NCBI GenBank assembly: GCA_009928005.1
Contig: RFVO01000015.1
Coordinates: forward strand, 1-32,281
Direction of reading: 5' to 3'
Origin: Chitinophagia bacterium
Lineage (GTDB): Bacteria; Bacteroidota; Bacteroidia; Chitinophagales; Chitinophagaceae
DNA: 32,281 bases
In this document: one piece after another, positions 21,801 through 30,958 of the stretch
Position numbering within the stretch: the stretch's first letter is position 1
How the letters are laid out: every line of letters begins with the position of its first letter
Program-made: the position numbers and the translations under genes
Notes under the pieces: model-generated
What the model was told of the DNA's origin: nothing
The model's input: only the letters and a program-made list of their open reading frames with translations
The model's database searches: none

Positions 21801-22682
21801 GATGGAACCTCCTATACTTACTATCCACTGCAAACTATTTCATTAAATGTTCCTGCAAGTAGCCCGTCTCCCATAGCAGCTAGTAGTTCTGCAGGCACTC
21901 CTTTTGTAGAAGGAGATACGGGAAGAATTTATGCGCTTAATTTAAAAATTGCTCAAGCAGGTGATTATATAATTATTATAAAATGTGATAGTGCTACAAT
22001 TTTCAGAAATAACGGCTTAAAGGATCCTACCTACCCTATTGGCCCATCTAAAATATTTAGTTATACAGGAAATAGTGTACAAACAGCTTCGGGTAATTAT
22101 CAAAATTATTTTTATTTTTTCTATAATACTCAAATTAATACAGGTGAGGGTATGAGTCCTGCATCAGAAGTATCTGTAAAAAATTATGAAAAGCCAAATT
22201 TCATTTTTTCAGATACAACTTTAAAAGCCTCTAGCGCCACTAGCTATCAGTGGTATTTAAACGATGAAACTATTGTGGGGGCAACTAATCAAAATTACAG
22301 ACCTTTAGTGAATGGTATGTATAAAGTAAGTGCTAAATTTGGAACATGCACCTCTGTTTCAGACAGTAGATTAATTATGGTAACTGCAATTGAGGAAGCG
22401 CCAGTTAAAGAAATTAATTTAAGAATAAGCTCAGATGATAATATTGAAAATATGATTAAAGGAGGCAGCTTTTATGTAAATTTTAGCAATATTCAAACAG
22501 AGGGTATTACCTTAGATATTATTAACTCAACAGGAAGCAACGTATTTCACAAAGAAAATTTAATAAATCAAAGTAGTCCACAACATATCACTATAAATAA
22601 CTTAACAACAGGCGTCTACTTTGTTAAAATTTATGCCAATAAAAAGGTATATGTTCAACGAGTATTCATTACTAATAATTAA
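18894..22682 (+). CDS. S8 subtilisin-family serine peptidase with GEVED-like region and C-terminal T9SS type A sorting domain
   Basis: Signal peptide MKHFLLLYCYLFLISLASHAQ; triad regions IWDEG, DHSTHVAGIM, SSGTSMASPGAAG; CGSYAIGETQDYTL; C-terminal TTGVYFVKIYANKKVYVQRVFI. Confidence 0.92.
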   Translation: MKHFLLLYCYLFLISLASHAQNETQRAILLNSAKYFEIKSRANYTEAIIKAKENGWPIRYKSKNNASVNLIGVDAFGQPKYLTTFSDPIQGITINANKVWPGGGLGFNLSGASDIMTNKLNIWDEGVPRPTHVEFGGKIIEKDNATKTVDHSTHVAGIMFSKGVNALAKGMAYGIKGASSYDWFDDESEMAAAAANGLLVSNHSYGNIAGWDYNDDSTRWEYNGKWNEKEDYKFGYYDDGAQAMDSIAYNAPNYLIVKSAGNSHASTGPKVGDNYWRRDEKGKWYDAGKRPDSLSSNNAFETLPMDVNAKNILTVGAVQGIAAGYAKKEDAVMTSFSSWGPTDDGRIKPDIVTDGQSVYSAIATTDSTYGYSSGTSMASPGAAGSLFLLQELSQQIIPNKFMRSATIKGLAIHSANEAGLFPGPDYKFGWGLLNIGEAATVLSNALTNGNNSKSVDLVYENTLENKGSYSVSVIASGIKPLKATLSWTDIKGNVETSLNDTTHRLINDLDLKITKDAVTYFPWKLNPKAPEDPATREINSVDNVEKVEIDSTLVGTSYTITVNHKNNLVRGQQAYSLIVSGAGGTAYCTSTANSAAGTRMDSVTLGNIVFANSGTKQYIDNSNIIINAESNGTMPISIKLGSTDASDNTRFLKVFVDYNNNGVFDDTETVLSSGALKNGTYTGLISFPESLVIGRITKLRIVVTETDASANVKACGSYAIGETQDYTLKVINASNDLQVAEIVNPVAGIAKRDNQYITAKIVNLGSTAQTNLPLSLVVKKGNSTVLSINEIFTGRLNGQESMNYTFQKPINIEANQTYTFTASVNLVNDQQKANNSISATIVSASALTAPIATATNCNGTLNLNVSSPINNANYVWFDSANLQIPIAVGANPSAIGSTKSKFYVTQGYQTTVGPLTNTTLGSGGGYNNFAGNFVKINATGPLTIETAKLYTGYPGKIDFILASFGSFSADGTSYTYYPLQTISLNVPASSPSPIAASSSAGTPFVEGDTGRIYALNLKIAQAGDYIIIIKCDSATIFRNNGLKDPTYPIGPSKIFSYTGNSVQTASGNYQNYFYFFYNTQINTGEGMSPASEVSVKNYEKPNFIFSDTTLKASSATSYQWYLNDETIVGATNQNYRPLVNGMYKVSAKFGTCTSVSDSRLIMVTAIEEAPVKEINLRISSDDNIENMIKGGSFYVNFSNIQTEGITLDIINSTGSNVFHKENLINQSSPQHITINNLTTGVYFVKIYANKKVYVQRVFITNN

Positions 22683-22693
22683 ATATTAAAATC

Positions 22694-23422
22694 ATGGCAC
22701 TAGAATGGATGGAAGCGGTTCTTACAAAGATTGAGAATGAAACCCCCAACACAAAAAGATTTTATTTTGAAATTCCTAGCTTGGAAAAATTCGATTTTAT
22801 ACCAGGTCAGTTTGTAACATTAGACCTGCCTATACATGAGCAGAAAAATAAAAGATGGAGAAGCTATTCCATTGCCTCAGAACCAAATGGCACCAATACT
22901 TTTGAACTAGTCATTGTATTACTTGAAAGTGGTTTAGGTACAACATATTTATTTAATGAAGCAAAAGTGGGTACAAAAATAACTTTAAGAGGGCCACAGG
23001 GCGTATTCGTACTTCCAAAAAACTTTGAAAACGATGTGTATTTTATTTGTACAGGAACTGGTATCGCACCCTTTAGATCAATGATTCGATATATACATGA
23101 GCATAAGATTGCACATAATAATATACACCTAATATTTGGCTGTCGTAAATTTGAAGATGGTTTATATATAGATGAATTAAAGGAATTAGAAAAGAAAGAA
23201 CCAGGCTTTCATTTTCACCCATGCTATTCAAGAGAAACCGAAGTACCCGCTGGCGCGCACAAAGGATATGTTCATCCTGTATATCAAGAATTATTAAAAG
23301 AAAACAAAGAAACAGCACATGTGTGGTTATGCGGTTGGAAAGCTATGATTGATGATGCACGTAAAAATATGGCCGACTTAGGACTTGATAAAAAGCAAGT
23401 ACATTTTGAATCTTTCGGCTAA
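22694..23422 (+). CDS. ferredoxin--NADP reductase-like FAD/NAD(P)-binding oxidoreductase
   Basis: FIPGQFVTLDLP, RWRSYSIAS, GPQGVFVLP, FICTGTGIAPFRSMI, HLIFGCRKFEDGLY, VWLCGWKAMIDDARK. Confidence 0.9.
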   Translation: MALEWMEAVLTKIENETPNTKRFYFEIPSLEKFDFIPGQFVTLDLPIHEQKNKRWRSYSIASEPNGTNTFELVIVLLESGLGTTYLFNEAKVGTKITLRGPQGVFVLPKNFENDVYFICTGTGIAPFRSMIRYIHEHKIAHNNIHLIFGCRKFEDGLYIDELKELEKKEPGFHFHPCYSRETEVPAGAHKGYVHPVYQELLKENKETAHVWLCGWKAMIDDARKNMADLGLDKKQVHFESFG

Positions 23423-24867
23423 GCAATATGCGATAATACTAATTCTTTGATTTTATTCAAAGCAATACGTTCTTGAAGCATACTATCGCGGTAGCGTATG
23501 GTAGCCGTACCATCTTCTTTTGTTTGATGATCAATGGTGACGCAAAATGGTGTTCCTATAGCATCTTGACGACGATATCTTTTTCCAATCGCATCTTTTT
23601 CTTCATAAAAACAATAAAAAGATTTTTTACAATCGTCCATTAATTCTTTAGCAAGTTCTGGTAGGCCATCTTTTTTTGTCAAAGGAAGAATGGCTAATTT
23701 ATTAGGTGCTAATTTGGCTGGCAAATGAAGTACGACTCTTGAATCAGTGGTTCCATCTTCTTTATTAATTGTTTCTTCCTCATAAGAATTAGTTAATATC
23801 AATAAGAACATTCTATCTAAACCAATAGATGTTTCAATTACATATGGAACATAGTGTTGATTAATCTCTGTATCAAAATACTGCATCTTCTTTTTACTAA
23901 ACTCCTGATGACGGGATAAATCAAAATCGGTACGAGAATGTATACCCTCTACCTCTTTGAATCCAAATGGGAATTCATATTCAATATCCAATGCTGCATC
24001 GGCATAGTGAGCTAACTTAACATGGTCGTGAAAGCGATACTTTTCTGGTGCAATGCCTAAACTTAAATGCCAATTCATACGCTCGTTTTTCCAATGCTCG
24101 TACCACTGTTTTTGTGTACCTGGCTTAATAAAGAATTGCATTTCCATTTGCTCAAACTCACGCATCCTAAATATAAACTGACGTGCTACAATTTCATTTC
24201 TAAAAGCTTTACCAGTTTGTGCTATACCGAAAGGAATTTTCATCCTTGCTGTTTTTTGCACATTTAAAAAATTCACAAAAATACCTTGCGCTGTTTCAGG
24301 TCTTAAATAAATGGTGCTAGCTTCTTCGGCTACTGCACCTATTTCTGTAGAGAACATTAAATTAAATTGTCTTATCTCTGTCCAATTACTAGTGCCGCTT
24401 ACAGAACAAGTAATTTTATTTTCTTCAATTAATTTTTTTAAACCTTCAAAATCTTCTTTGGCTAATAAAACGTCCATATCTGCTAACAACTTATCTGCAG
24501 CAGCATTATTACCTTTTGCAATTAAAGCATCGGCATGCCCTTCAATTAAATGATCTACTCTATATCTTTTTTTACTTTCTTTATTATCTATTAAGGGGTC
24601 GCTAAAACTATCCACATGGCCGCTTGCTTTCCAAGTAGTTGGATGCATAAAAATAGCCGCATCAATTCCCACAATATTTTCGTGGAGTTGAGTCATGCTA
24701 TTCCACCAATAGTCTCTGATATTTTTTTTCAATTGTGCACCATAGGGGCCGTAATCATAAACAGCACTTAATCCATCATATATTTCGCTACTTGGAAATA
24801 CAAAACCATATTCCTTGGCATGGGATATAATTGCTTGTAATGTATTATCTGGTTGTTCCTTACTCAT
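23419..24867 (-). CDS. glyS: glycine--tRNA ligase
   Basis: GFVFPSSEIYDGLSAVYDYGPYGAQLKKNI, RPETAQGIFVNF, RQFIFRMREFEQMEMQFF, ETSIGLDRMFL; start at the second Met given promoter position. Confidence 0.95.
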   Translation of the reverse strand: MSKEQPDNTLQAIISHAKEYGFVFPSSEIYDGLSAVYDYGPYGAQLKKNIRDYWWNSMTQLHENIVGIDAAIFMHPTTWKASGHVDSFSDPLIDNKESKKRYRVDHLIEGHADALIAKGNNAAADKLLADMDVLLAKEDFEGLKKLIEENKITCSVSGTSNWTEIRQFNLMFSTEIGAVAEEASTIYLRPETAQGIFVNFLNVQKTARMKIPFGIAQTGKAFRNEIVARQFIFRMREFEQMEMQFFIKPGTQKQWYEHWKNERMNWHLSLGIAPEKYRFHDHVKLAHYADAALDIEYEFPFGFKEVEGIHSRTDFDLSRHQEFSKKKMQYFDTEINQHYVPYVIETSIGLDRMFLLILTNSYEEETINKEDGTTDSRVVLHLPAKLAPNKLAILPLTKKDGLPELAKELMDDCKKSFYCFYEEKDAIGKRYRRQDAIGTPFCVTIDHQTKEDGTATIRYRDSMLQERIALNKIKELVLSHIA

Positions 24868-24873
24868 AGTTTG

Positions 24874-24881
24874 CAAATATA
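24874..24881 (-). promoter_or_regulatory. -7 element TATATTTG for the glycyl-tRNA synthetase gene
   Basis: caaatata on + strand overlapping the annotated ORF start. Confidence 0.5.
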
Positions 24882-24894
24882 CTGCGAGTTTATA

Positions 24895-25236
24895 TTATGG
24901 ATGTAATTTTTCGTTGTTTTGATGCCTAGAACTGTCTCTAAAGGTTTTCTTTTGAATATTTTTATCCAAAGCTGTGGTTAAATCAACACCAGTTTGGTTG
25001 GCTAAGCATATTAAAACAAATAAAATATCGGCCATTTCATCAGAGAGCAATGCCTCCTCTTCTTTATTTTTAAAGGACTGATCTCCATATTTACGTACTA
25101 TAATTCTAGATAACTCTCCCACCTCTTCCATTAAAATACCCAAATTAGTGAGTTCACTAAAATATTTTACGCCTACTGTTTTTATCCAATTGTCTACTTT
25201 TATTTGTGCCTCTTGTATTGTTATTTCATTTGCCAT
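24895..25236 (-). CDS. MazG-like nucleotide pyrophosphohydrolase
   Basis: LMEEVGELSRIIVRKYGDQ...DEMADILFVLICLANQTGVDL (EExxE...ExxD). Confidence 0.9.
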   Translation of the reverse strand: MANEITIQEAQIKVDNWIKTVGVKYFSELTNLGILMEEVGELSRIIVRKYGDQSFKNKEEEALLSDEMADILFVLICLANQTGVDLTTALDKNIQKKTFRDSSRHQNNEKLHP

Positions 25237-25275
25237 TTGAATACTTTATTGTTTGTTTGTCAATTTTGTAATTTA

Positions 25276-25728
25276 TTATTCTTTATTTTTTGAATCCACA
25301 ATAATAGTTACAGGACCATTATTAATTAAAGACACTTTCATATCAGCACCAAAGACACCTGTTTGAATAGGTGACCCTAAATCTGCATTCAATTTTTTAA
25401 TCATGGCTTCGTATAATGGTATAGAGATATCGTGTTTAGCAGCAGCAATATAAGAGGGTCTATTCCCTTTTTTGGTACTTGCATGCAAGGTAAACTGACT
25501 CACTAATAAAATATTACCGCCGATTTCCTTTACACTTAAATTCATAACACCCTCAGCGTCATCAAAAATGCGCATTTGTATAATTTTATTAGATAACCAG
25601 TTTACATCCTCCAAAGTATCGGCCGCTTCAATACCCAAAAGTACCATTAAGCCCTTTTGGATAGCCCCAACTACCTGCCCATCAATAGATACACTTGCCT
25701 CATTTACTCTTTGAATAACCACTTTCAT
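25276..25728 (-). CDS. dtd: D-aminoacyl-tRNA deacylase
   Basis: MKVVIQRVNEASVSIDGQVVGAIQKGLMVLLGI, LLVSQFTLHASTKKGNRPSY, TGVFGADMKVSLINNGPVTI. Confidence 0.97.
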   Translation of the reverse strand: MKVVIQRVNEASVSIDGQVVGAIQKGLMVLLGIEAADTLEDVNWLSNKIIQMRIFDDAEGVMNLSVKEIGGNILLVSQFTLHASTKKGNRPSYIAAAKHDISIPLYEAMIKKLNADLGSPIQTGVFGADMKVSLINNGPVTIIVDSKNKE

Positions 25729-25796
25729 ATTATAAGCAATTTCTGCATGAAGATAAACAAAACTATTTTCACTAATTTAGCTGTAATTTCAATCCC

Positions 25797-27299
25797 TTGA
25801 GTAGTTTAAAAAAATTAGCCAGTCAAACCGCATGGTACGGACTTAGCTCTATAGCAGCTAGGTTTATTAGTTATTTGCTGGTACCCTACCTAACTTATAA
25901 GTTTACTGAATCGGCCTACGGAGAAATGTCCATTGTTTACTCTTTTATTCCCTTTTTAAATGTTATTGTTACTCATGGAATGGAGACCGCCTATTTTAGA
26001 TTTGGGAGTAAAGAAAATGAAGAAAAAATATACCATACTAGTAGTTTCTCAATGATGATGGTAACAGCAATTGTACTCATGGTACTAATTAAATTTAGTA
26101 TCCCCATTTCTGAACTTTTACAAATTACTGCGCATCCAGAATATATTACACTAATGGCTTGGGTAGTGGGCTTGGATGCACTTGCCACTATTCCTTTTTC
26201 AAGATTAAGATTAGAAGGCAAGCCGAAAAAATTTGCATTTATAAAAATTGGAGGTATTGTTTTAAATATACTAGCAACCTATTATTTTATAAGCATTTTA
26301 CCTAATTACATTGCCACGCATTCTAGTAGTATTTTAGCTAGTTGGTATAAAACCGATTGGGCAGTAGGATATGTTTTACTAGCAGGTATCGTACAAAATA
26401 TTTTTGTTTTACTATTATTAAAAAAAGAAATATCTGCCTTACGTTTTTCTTTTGATTTTGATTTATGGAAACAAATGATACTCTATTCACTTCCATTAAT
26501 AATAGTAGGTTTTGGAGGTATGATCAATGAAACATTTGATCGTATAATGTTAGGTTGGTGGGCGCCAGGCGGTTCGCCAGATGCTAATAAAGCTATTGTA
26601 GGAATTTACAGTGCTTGTTATAAATTATCTATTTTAATTACTATTTCCGTACAAGCTTTTCGTATGGGTGCAGAACCATTTTTCTTTAAACAATTTAATG
26701 AAGAAAATGCACCCAAAACCTATGCTAGAGTAATGAAGTTTTTTGTGATTACATTATGTATTATGTTTTTAATGGTAGTTTTATATTTAGATATTTGGAA
26801 AGAATTTATTCGCAATCCCGCCATGTACATAGGACTACGTATAGTGCCCATTTTGTTAATAGCCAATATATTTTTAGGTATTTATTATAATTTAAGTATT
26901 TGGTATAAGCTTAGTAATAAAACCATGGCTGGGGCTTGGATTACCTTACTAGGCGCAGTTATTACCATTACCATTAACTTTATAGCCATTCCCTATTTTA
27001 GTTATATGGCCAGTGCATGGGCTACTTTATTTTGCTATGGCACTATGATGTATGTAAGTTATAAATGGGGTCAAAAAGTATATCCAATTCCATATGCCAC
27101 AAAAAAACTAATTGCTTATTTTGTAATTACTTTATTACTATACGGTATTTATTTATTAGTAGAATGGGTTACTAAAAATAATACCATTCGAATTAGTATT
27201 GCAAGCGTTGAACTAATTGCATTTATATTATTTGTAGCAAGTATAGAAAAGAAAGAATTAAAAAACTTATTACAAAAAAAGACAGAATCAATAGCTTAA
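25797..27299 (+). CDS. oligosaccharide flippase / polysaccharide biosynthesis membrane protein
   Basis: Multiple TM helices; LASQTAWYGLSSIAARFISYLLVPYLTYKF, ETFDRIMLGWW; apparent TTG start. Confidence 0.88.
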   Translation: MSSLKKLASQTAWYGLSSIAARFISYLLVPYLTYKFTESAYGEMSIVYSFIPFLNVIVTHGMETAYFRFGSKENEEKIYHTSSFSMMMVTAIVLMVLIKFSIPISELLQITAHPEYITLMAWVVGLDALATIPFSRLRLEGKPKKFAFIKIGGIVLNILATYYFISILPNYIATHSSSILASWYKTDWAVGYVLLAGIVQNIFVLLLLKKEISALRFSFDFDLWKQMILYSLPLIIVGFGGMINETFDRIMLGWWAPGGSPDANKAIVGIYSACYKLSILITISVQAFRMGAEPFFFKQFNEENAPKTYARVMKFFVITLCIMFLMVVLYLDIWKEFIRNPAMYIGLRIVPILLIANIFLGIYYNLSIWYKLSNKTMAGAWITLLGAVITITINFIAIPYFSYMASAWATLFCYGTMMYVSYKWGQKVYPIPYATKKLIAYFVITLLLYGIYLLVEWVTKNNTIRISIASVELIAFILFVASIEKKELKNLLQKKTESIA

Positions 27300-27398
27300 A
27301 ATTAAATCAGTAAGTTCTATTACTTTGGGTCAAACCAAATTACAAAGCAAGCTACTAACTAACGAACTAAATTTTCACTAAATTAAAAATCCACTTTT

Positions 27399-27869
27399 AT
27401 GGCCGAAGATTTAACCATTACCAAAGGAGATAAAAAAACACAGTACGAATCTCTAATTCCACAAATACAGGGTTTATTAAGTGGTGAAACAAATTTGATT
27501 GCCAACCTTGGTAATATTGCTGCTGCCTTAAAAGAACAATTTAATTGGTTATGGGTGGGCTTTTATTGGGTAATTGAGGATGAATTAATTTTAGGCCCAT
27601 TTCAAGGACCTGTAGCCTGCACAAGAATTAAAAAAGGCAGAGGAGTTTGTGGGACTGCTTGGGAAAAAGCAAGTACGATTATAGTGGATGATGTAGAAAA
27701 ATTCCCAGGCCATATTGCCTGTAGTAGTAGTTCAAAATCGGAAATAGTACTTCCCGTAATTAAAGAAGGGAAAATACAAGGCGTTTTGGATATTGATAGC
27801 AGTGAATTGGCACAATTTGACGAAATTGATCAACATTATTTGGAGAAGATTCTGGCCATGATTCCATAG
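27399..27869 (+). CDS. GAF domain free methionine-(R)-sulfoxide reductase-like protein
   Basis: NWLWVGFYWV, LGPFQGPVACTRIKKGRGVCGTAW, HIACSSSSKSEIVLPV, GVLDIDS. Confidence 0.93.
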   Translation: MAEDLTITKGDKKTQYESLIPQIQGLLSGETNLIANLGNIAAALKEQFNWLWVGFYWVIEDELILGPFQGPVACTRIKKGRGVCGTAWEKASTIIVDDVEKFPGHIACSSSSKSEIVLPVIKEGKIQGVLDIDSSELAQFDEIDQHYLEKILAMIP

Positions 27870-27907
27870 GCTTTCCAAAAATTGAAGATTCATAATAAAA
27901 AATAAAT

Positions 27908-27915
27908 TAAGTTTG
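27908..27915 (+). promoter_or_regulatory. -7 element TAAGTTTG for tRNA-Leu
   Basis: TAnnTTTG match 11 nt before the tRNA. Confidence 0.6.
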
Positions 27916-27925
27916 CACCCCTTAA

Positions 27926-28010
27926 GCGGATGTGGCGAAATTGGCAGACGCACTAGACTTAGGATCTAGCGCCGCGAGGCATGTGGGTTCGACCCCCTCC
28001 ATCCGCACCA
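27926..28010 (+). tRNA. tRNA-Leu(UAG), CCA encoded
   Basis: gcggatgtggcgaaattggcagacgcactagactTAGgatctagcgccgcgaggcatgtgggttcgaccccctccatccgcacca. Confidence 0.96.
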
Positions 28011-28014
28011 AAAC

Positions 28015-28047
28015 AAAAAAGCCCCTCGATATTTCGGGGGGTTTTTT
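28015..28047 (+). terminator. intrinsic terminator after tRNA-Leu
   Basis: aaaaaagcccctcgatatttcggggggtttttt. Confidence 0.85.
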
Positions 28048-28079
28048 ATATAAATAGCTGTTTTTTAGGTGCAAAAACT

Positions 28080-28087
28080 TACCTTTG
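28080..28087 (+). promoter_or_regulatory. -7 element TACCTTTG upstream of tig
   Basis: TAnnTTTG match. Confidence 0.55.
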
Positions 28088-28126
28088 CCCCCCTTAAACC
28101 TTAGAATTTACTAGAAAAATAAGAAT

Positions 28127-29488
28127 ATGGCAAGTATAAAAAGAGAGAACATTGGCCTTTTAAATGACAAACTTACGGTGACCCTTACCAAAGAGGACTA
28201 CTACCCTAGTTTTGAAACAAGCTTAAAAAAGCATGCTAAAACAGCTAATATCCCAGGCTTTAGAAAGGGCATGGTGCCCGCTGGCTTAATTAAAAAAATG
28301 TATGGACAGTCTGTTTTTTCTGACGAAGTACTTAAAAAAGTAGAAGCAGAATTAAATCATTATATCAGCAATGAAAAATTAGAAATTTTTGCACAACCAC
28401 TTCCCATAGATACGCAATTACTTCCTTTAGATGTAAATGCCCCCGCTACATACGATTTTGCTTTTGAAGTAGGATTAAAGCCTGCTTTTACATTAAATGT
28501 AAAGGGCATTAAAGTAAAACGTTACAAAGTAAAAGTAACCGATGAAATGATTCAAAACGAAGTGGAAAGAATTCAAACACGTAATGGTAAAATGACCGAC
28601 CCTGAAATGGTGGAGTCTGATGATAACGTGATTAATATCACTTTTACTGAAACAGATAAAGAGGGAACTGAAATTGAAGGAGGTATTACAAAAGACAACT
28701 CTTTATTAATAAAATATTTTGCCGAGAAAGCAAGAAAACAATTCATGGGCAAGAAAAAGGATGACACCGTAGTAATCCAATTGAAGAAAGCCTTTGAGGA
28801 TAAAGAATTAGACATCATTGTAGGTGATTTAGGAATCTCTAAAACCGATACAGATAAATACTTTAAAATATTAATCACCAAAGTAGGTTTAGTAGAAAAA
28901 GCGGCATTAGATGAAACATTATTCTTAGCCACTTATCCTAATGATGCCATCAAAACAGAAGAAGAATTTAGAGCGGCTATCAAAAAAGATATTGAAGGTT
29001 ATTATGAGCAACAAGCTAAAAATCAAATTCATGATCAAATCTATCATCATTTAATTGATCATACTAAAATGGAATTTCCAGTGGCTTTCCTAAAACGTTG
29101 GTTACAAAAAGGTGGAGAGAAGCAAAGAACAGAAGAAGAAACAGAAAAAGAATATCCAGTATTCCAAGACCAATTAAAATGGACTTTAATTAATAGTCAA
29201 TTAACCCTAGATCATAAAATTGAAGTAGTTGCAGAGGACTTAAAGAACTTCGCCAAGCAACAATTGATGAGTTATATGGGGCCACAAATGGGCGCCTTAG
29301 GCGATAATGACAAATGGTTAGAAGACTACGCAGTGAGAATGATGCAGGATAGAAAATTTGTTGAAGACAGTTATCAGAGAATAAGTACTGAGAAATTATT
29401 TACTGCCATCGAGTCTGAAGTAGAAGCCAAAGATGAAGTGATAGAAGCAGAGAAATTTGCGGATATGCTGAATAATCACAAGCACTAG
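28127..29488 (+). CDS. tig: trigger factor
   Basis: N-terminal ribosome-binding signature PGFRKGMVP, linkage to clpP-clpX, overall length and architecture. Confidence 0.93.
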   Translation: MASIKRENIGLLNDKLTVTLTKEDYYPSFETSLKKHAKTANIPGFRKGMVPAGLIKKMYGQSVFSDEVLKKVEAELNHYISNEKLEIFAQPLPIDTQLLPLDVNAPATYDFAFEVGLKPAFTLNVKGIKVKRYKVKVTDEMIQNEVERIQTRNGKMTDPEMVESDDNVINITFTETDKEGTEIEGGITKDNSLLIKYFAEKARKQFMGKKKDDTVVIQLKKAFEDKELDIIVGDLGISKTDTDKYFKILITKVGLVEKAALDETLFLATYPNDAIKTEEEFRAAIKKDIEGYYEQQAKNQIHDQIYHHLIDHTKMEFPVAFLKRWLQKGGEKQRTEEETEKEYPVFQDQLKWTLINSQLTLDHKIEVVAEDLKNFAKQQLMSYMGPQMGALGDNDKWLEDYAVRMMQDRKFVEDSYQRISTEKLFTAIESEVEAKDEVIEAEKFADMLNNHKH

Positions 29489-29625
29489 TCTATTCCAAAA
29501 ACTCTATCTTATTGGTTGTCAATATAATTTGGAACAAATAGAGGCATCCAAAACTAAAGTTTGGCACCCTTTTTGCACTTCCTTTGACTACAAGGATTTA
29601 CCTTTACTTACAGAAAAAAGCAATT

Positions 29626-30312
29626 ATGAATTTAGGACAAGAATTTGAGCAATATGCTATCAAGCATAAGGGTATCAGTAGCAATACTTTACACCAGTAC
29701 AAAAAAAGTGTAACCAACCTAACTCCTTATATTATTGAGGAGCGACCTATGAATGTAGCCAGTATGGATGTATTCAGTAGATTAATGATGGACCGTATTA
29801 TATTTTTAGGCGAGGGTATTAACGACTATGTAGCCAATATTGTAACAGCTCAATTACTATTTTTAGAAAGTACCGATCGTACAAAGGATATTCAAATGTA
29901 TATCAATAGCCCAGGCGGAAGTGTTTATGCAGGCCTAGGTATTTATGATACCATGCAATTTATTAGCCCCGATGTAGCTACTATTTGTACAGGTATGGCA
30001 GCAAGTATGGGTGCCATTTTATTATGTGCTGGGGTTGAAGGCAAGAGAACAGCTTTGAAACATAGTAGAATTATGTTACACCAACCTAGCGGTGCTATAG
30101 GTGGACAAGCTTCTGATATTGAAATTACGGCTAGAGAAATTAAAAAATTAAAAAATGAATTGTATGAAGTAATCGCACATCATACCCATAAAGAAATTGA
30201 TACAGTAGCCAAGGATTGTGATCGTGATTTTTGGATGACAGCCTCTGAGGGAAAAGAATATGGATTGGTGGATGAAGTATTATTGACCAACCCAAGAAAA
30301 TTAAAAAAATAA
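29626..30312 (+). CDS. clpP: ATP-dependent Clp protease proteolytic subunit (ClpP1)
   Basis: INSPGGSVYAGLGIYDTMQ, CTGMAASMGAILL, IMLHQPSGAIGGQASDIEI, DRDFWMTASEGKEYGLVDEV; start at MNLGQEF. Confidence 0.96.
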   Translation: MNLGQEFEQYAIKHKGISSNTLHQYKKSVTNLTPYIIEERPMNVASMDVFSRLMMDRIIFLGEGINDYVANIVTAQLLFLESTDRTKDIQMYINSPGGSVYAGLGIYDTMQFISPDVATICTGMAASMGAILLCAGVEGKRTALKHSRIMLHQPSGAIGGQASDIEITAREIKKLKNELYEVIAHHTHKEIDTVAKDCDRDFWMTASEGKEYGLVDEVLLTNPRKLKK

Positions 30313-30334
30313 TAAAACTGTTCAAATACATTTT

Positions 30335-30955
30335 ATGATAGTCAACAAGAGATATTTAATGGAGGAAGAAGAGCCTAAAGAAGATAAAAAAGAAGAGGCG
30401 GCACCTAGTTTTTTAAATAAAAAAATGGAGCATCTTTTTTTTGAGAAAAGAGCCATTTACTTATGGGGCCCTGTAGACGATAAGTCTGCCAAGGATATAG
30501 TGAATAAACTTATTTTATTAGAAGCAGATAAGCCAGGTGCTGACATTAAATTTTATATCAATAGTCCAGGGGGCGTGGTAACTAGTGGTATGGTTATGTA
30601 CGACACTATTAAATTAATCAAAAGCCCTGTGCATACTATTTGTATGGGTCTTGCTGCTAGTATGGGTTCAATTTTATTGAGTGCTGGTGAAAAAGGAAAG
30701 CGAACTATATTTCCACATGGTGAAGTCATGATACATCAACCAAGTATTGGTGGATATTTCCAAGCCAATAGTACCGATATTGAAATTCACGCAGAACAAA
30801 TTCGCAAGACAAAAGAATTAGGAGCTAAAATATTAGCAGAAAATTGTGGTAAAACGGTAACTCAAATTATGAGCGACTTTGATAGAGATTATTGGATGGA
30901 TGCTAAAGAGGCAATGGCCTATGGTATAGTAGATAAAATCGCCAAACAACTCTAA
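30335..30955 (+). CDS. clpP: second ClpP-family serine protease subunit
   Basis: INSPGGVVTSGMVMYDTI, CMGLAASMGSILLSAG, VMIHQPSIGG, DFDRDYWMDAKEAMAYGIVDKI. Confidence 0.93.
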   Translation: MIVNKRYLMEEEEPKEDKKEEAAPSFLNKKMEHLFFEKRAIYLWGPVDDKSAKDIVNKLILLEADKPGADIKFYINSPGGVVTSGMVMYDTIKLIKSPVHTICMGLAASMGSILLSAGEKGKRTIFPHGEVMIHQPSIGGYFQANSTDIEIHAEQIRKTKELGAKILAENCGKTVTQIMSDFDRDYWMDAKEAMAYGIVDKIAKQL

Positions 30956-30958
30956 AAT

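Noticed and set aside
25797-25799. TTG start of the flippase treated as a frameshift or pseudogene
   Set aside because: The frame encodes a plausible N-terminus (LSSLKKLASQTAWYG) right from the TTG; a rare start codon is the simpler explanation.
29584-29625. clpP1 N-terminal extension MTTRIYLYLQKKAI
   Set aside because: Overlaps the probable promoter region; MNLGQEF at 29626 fits ClpP better.
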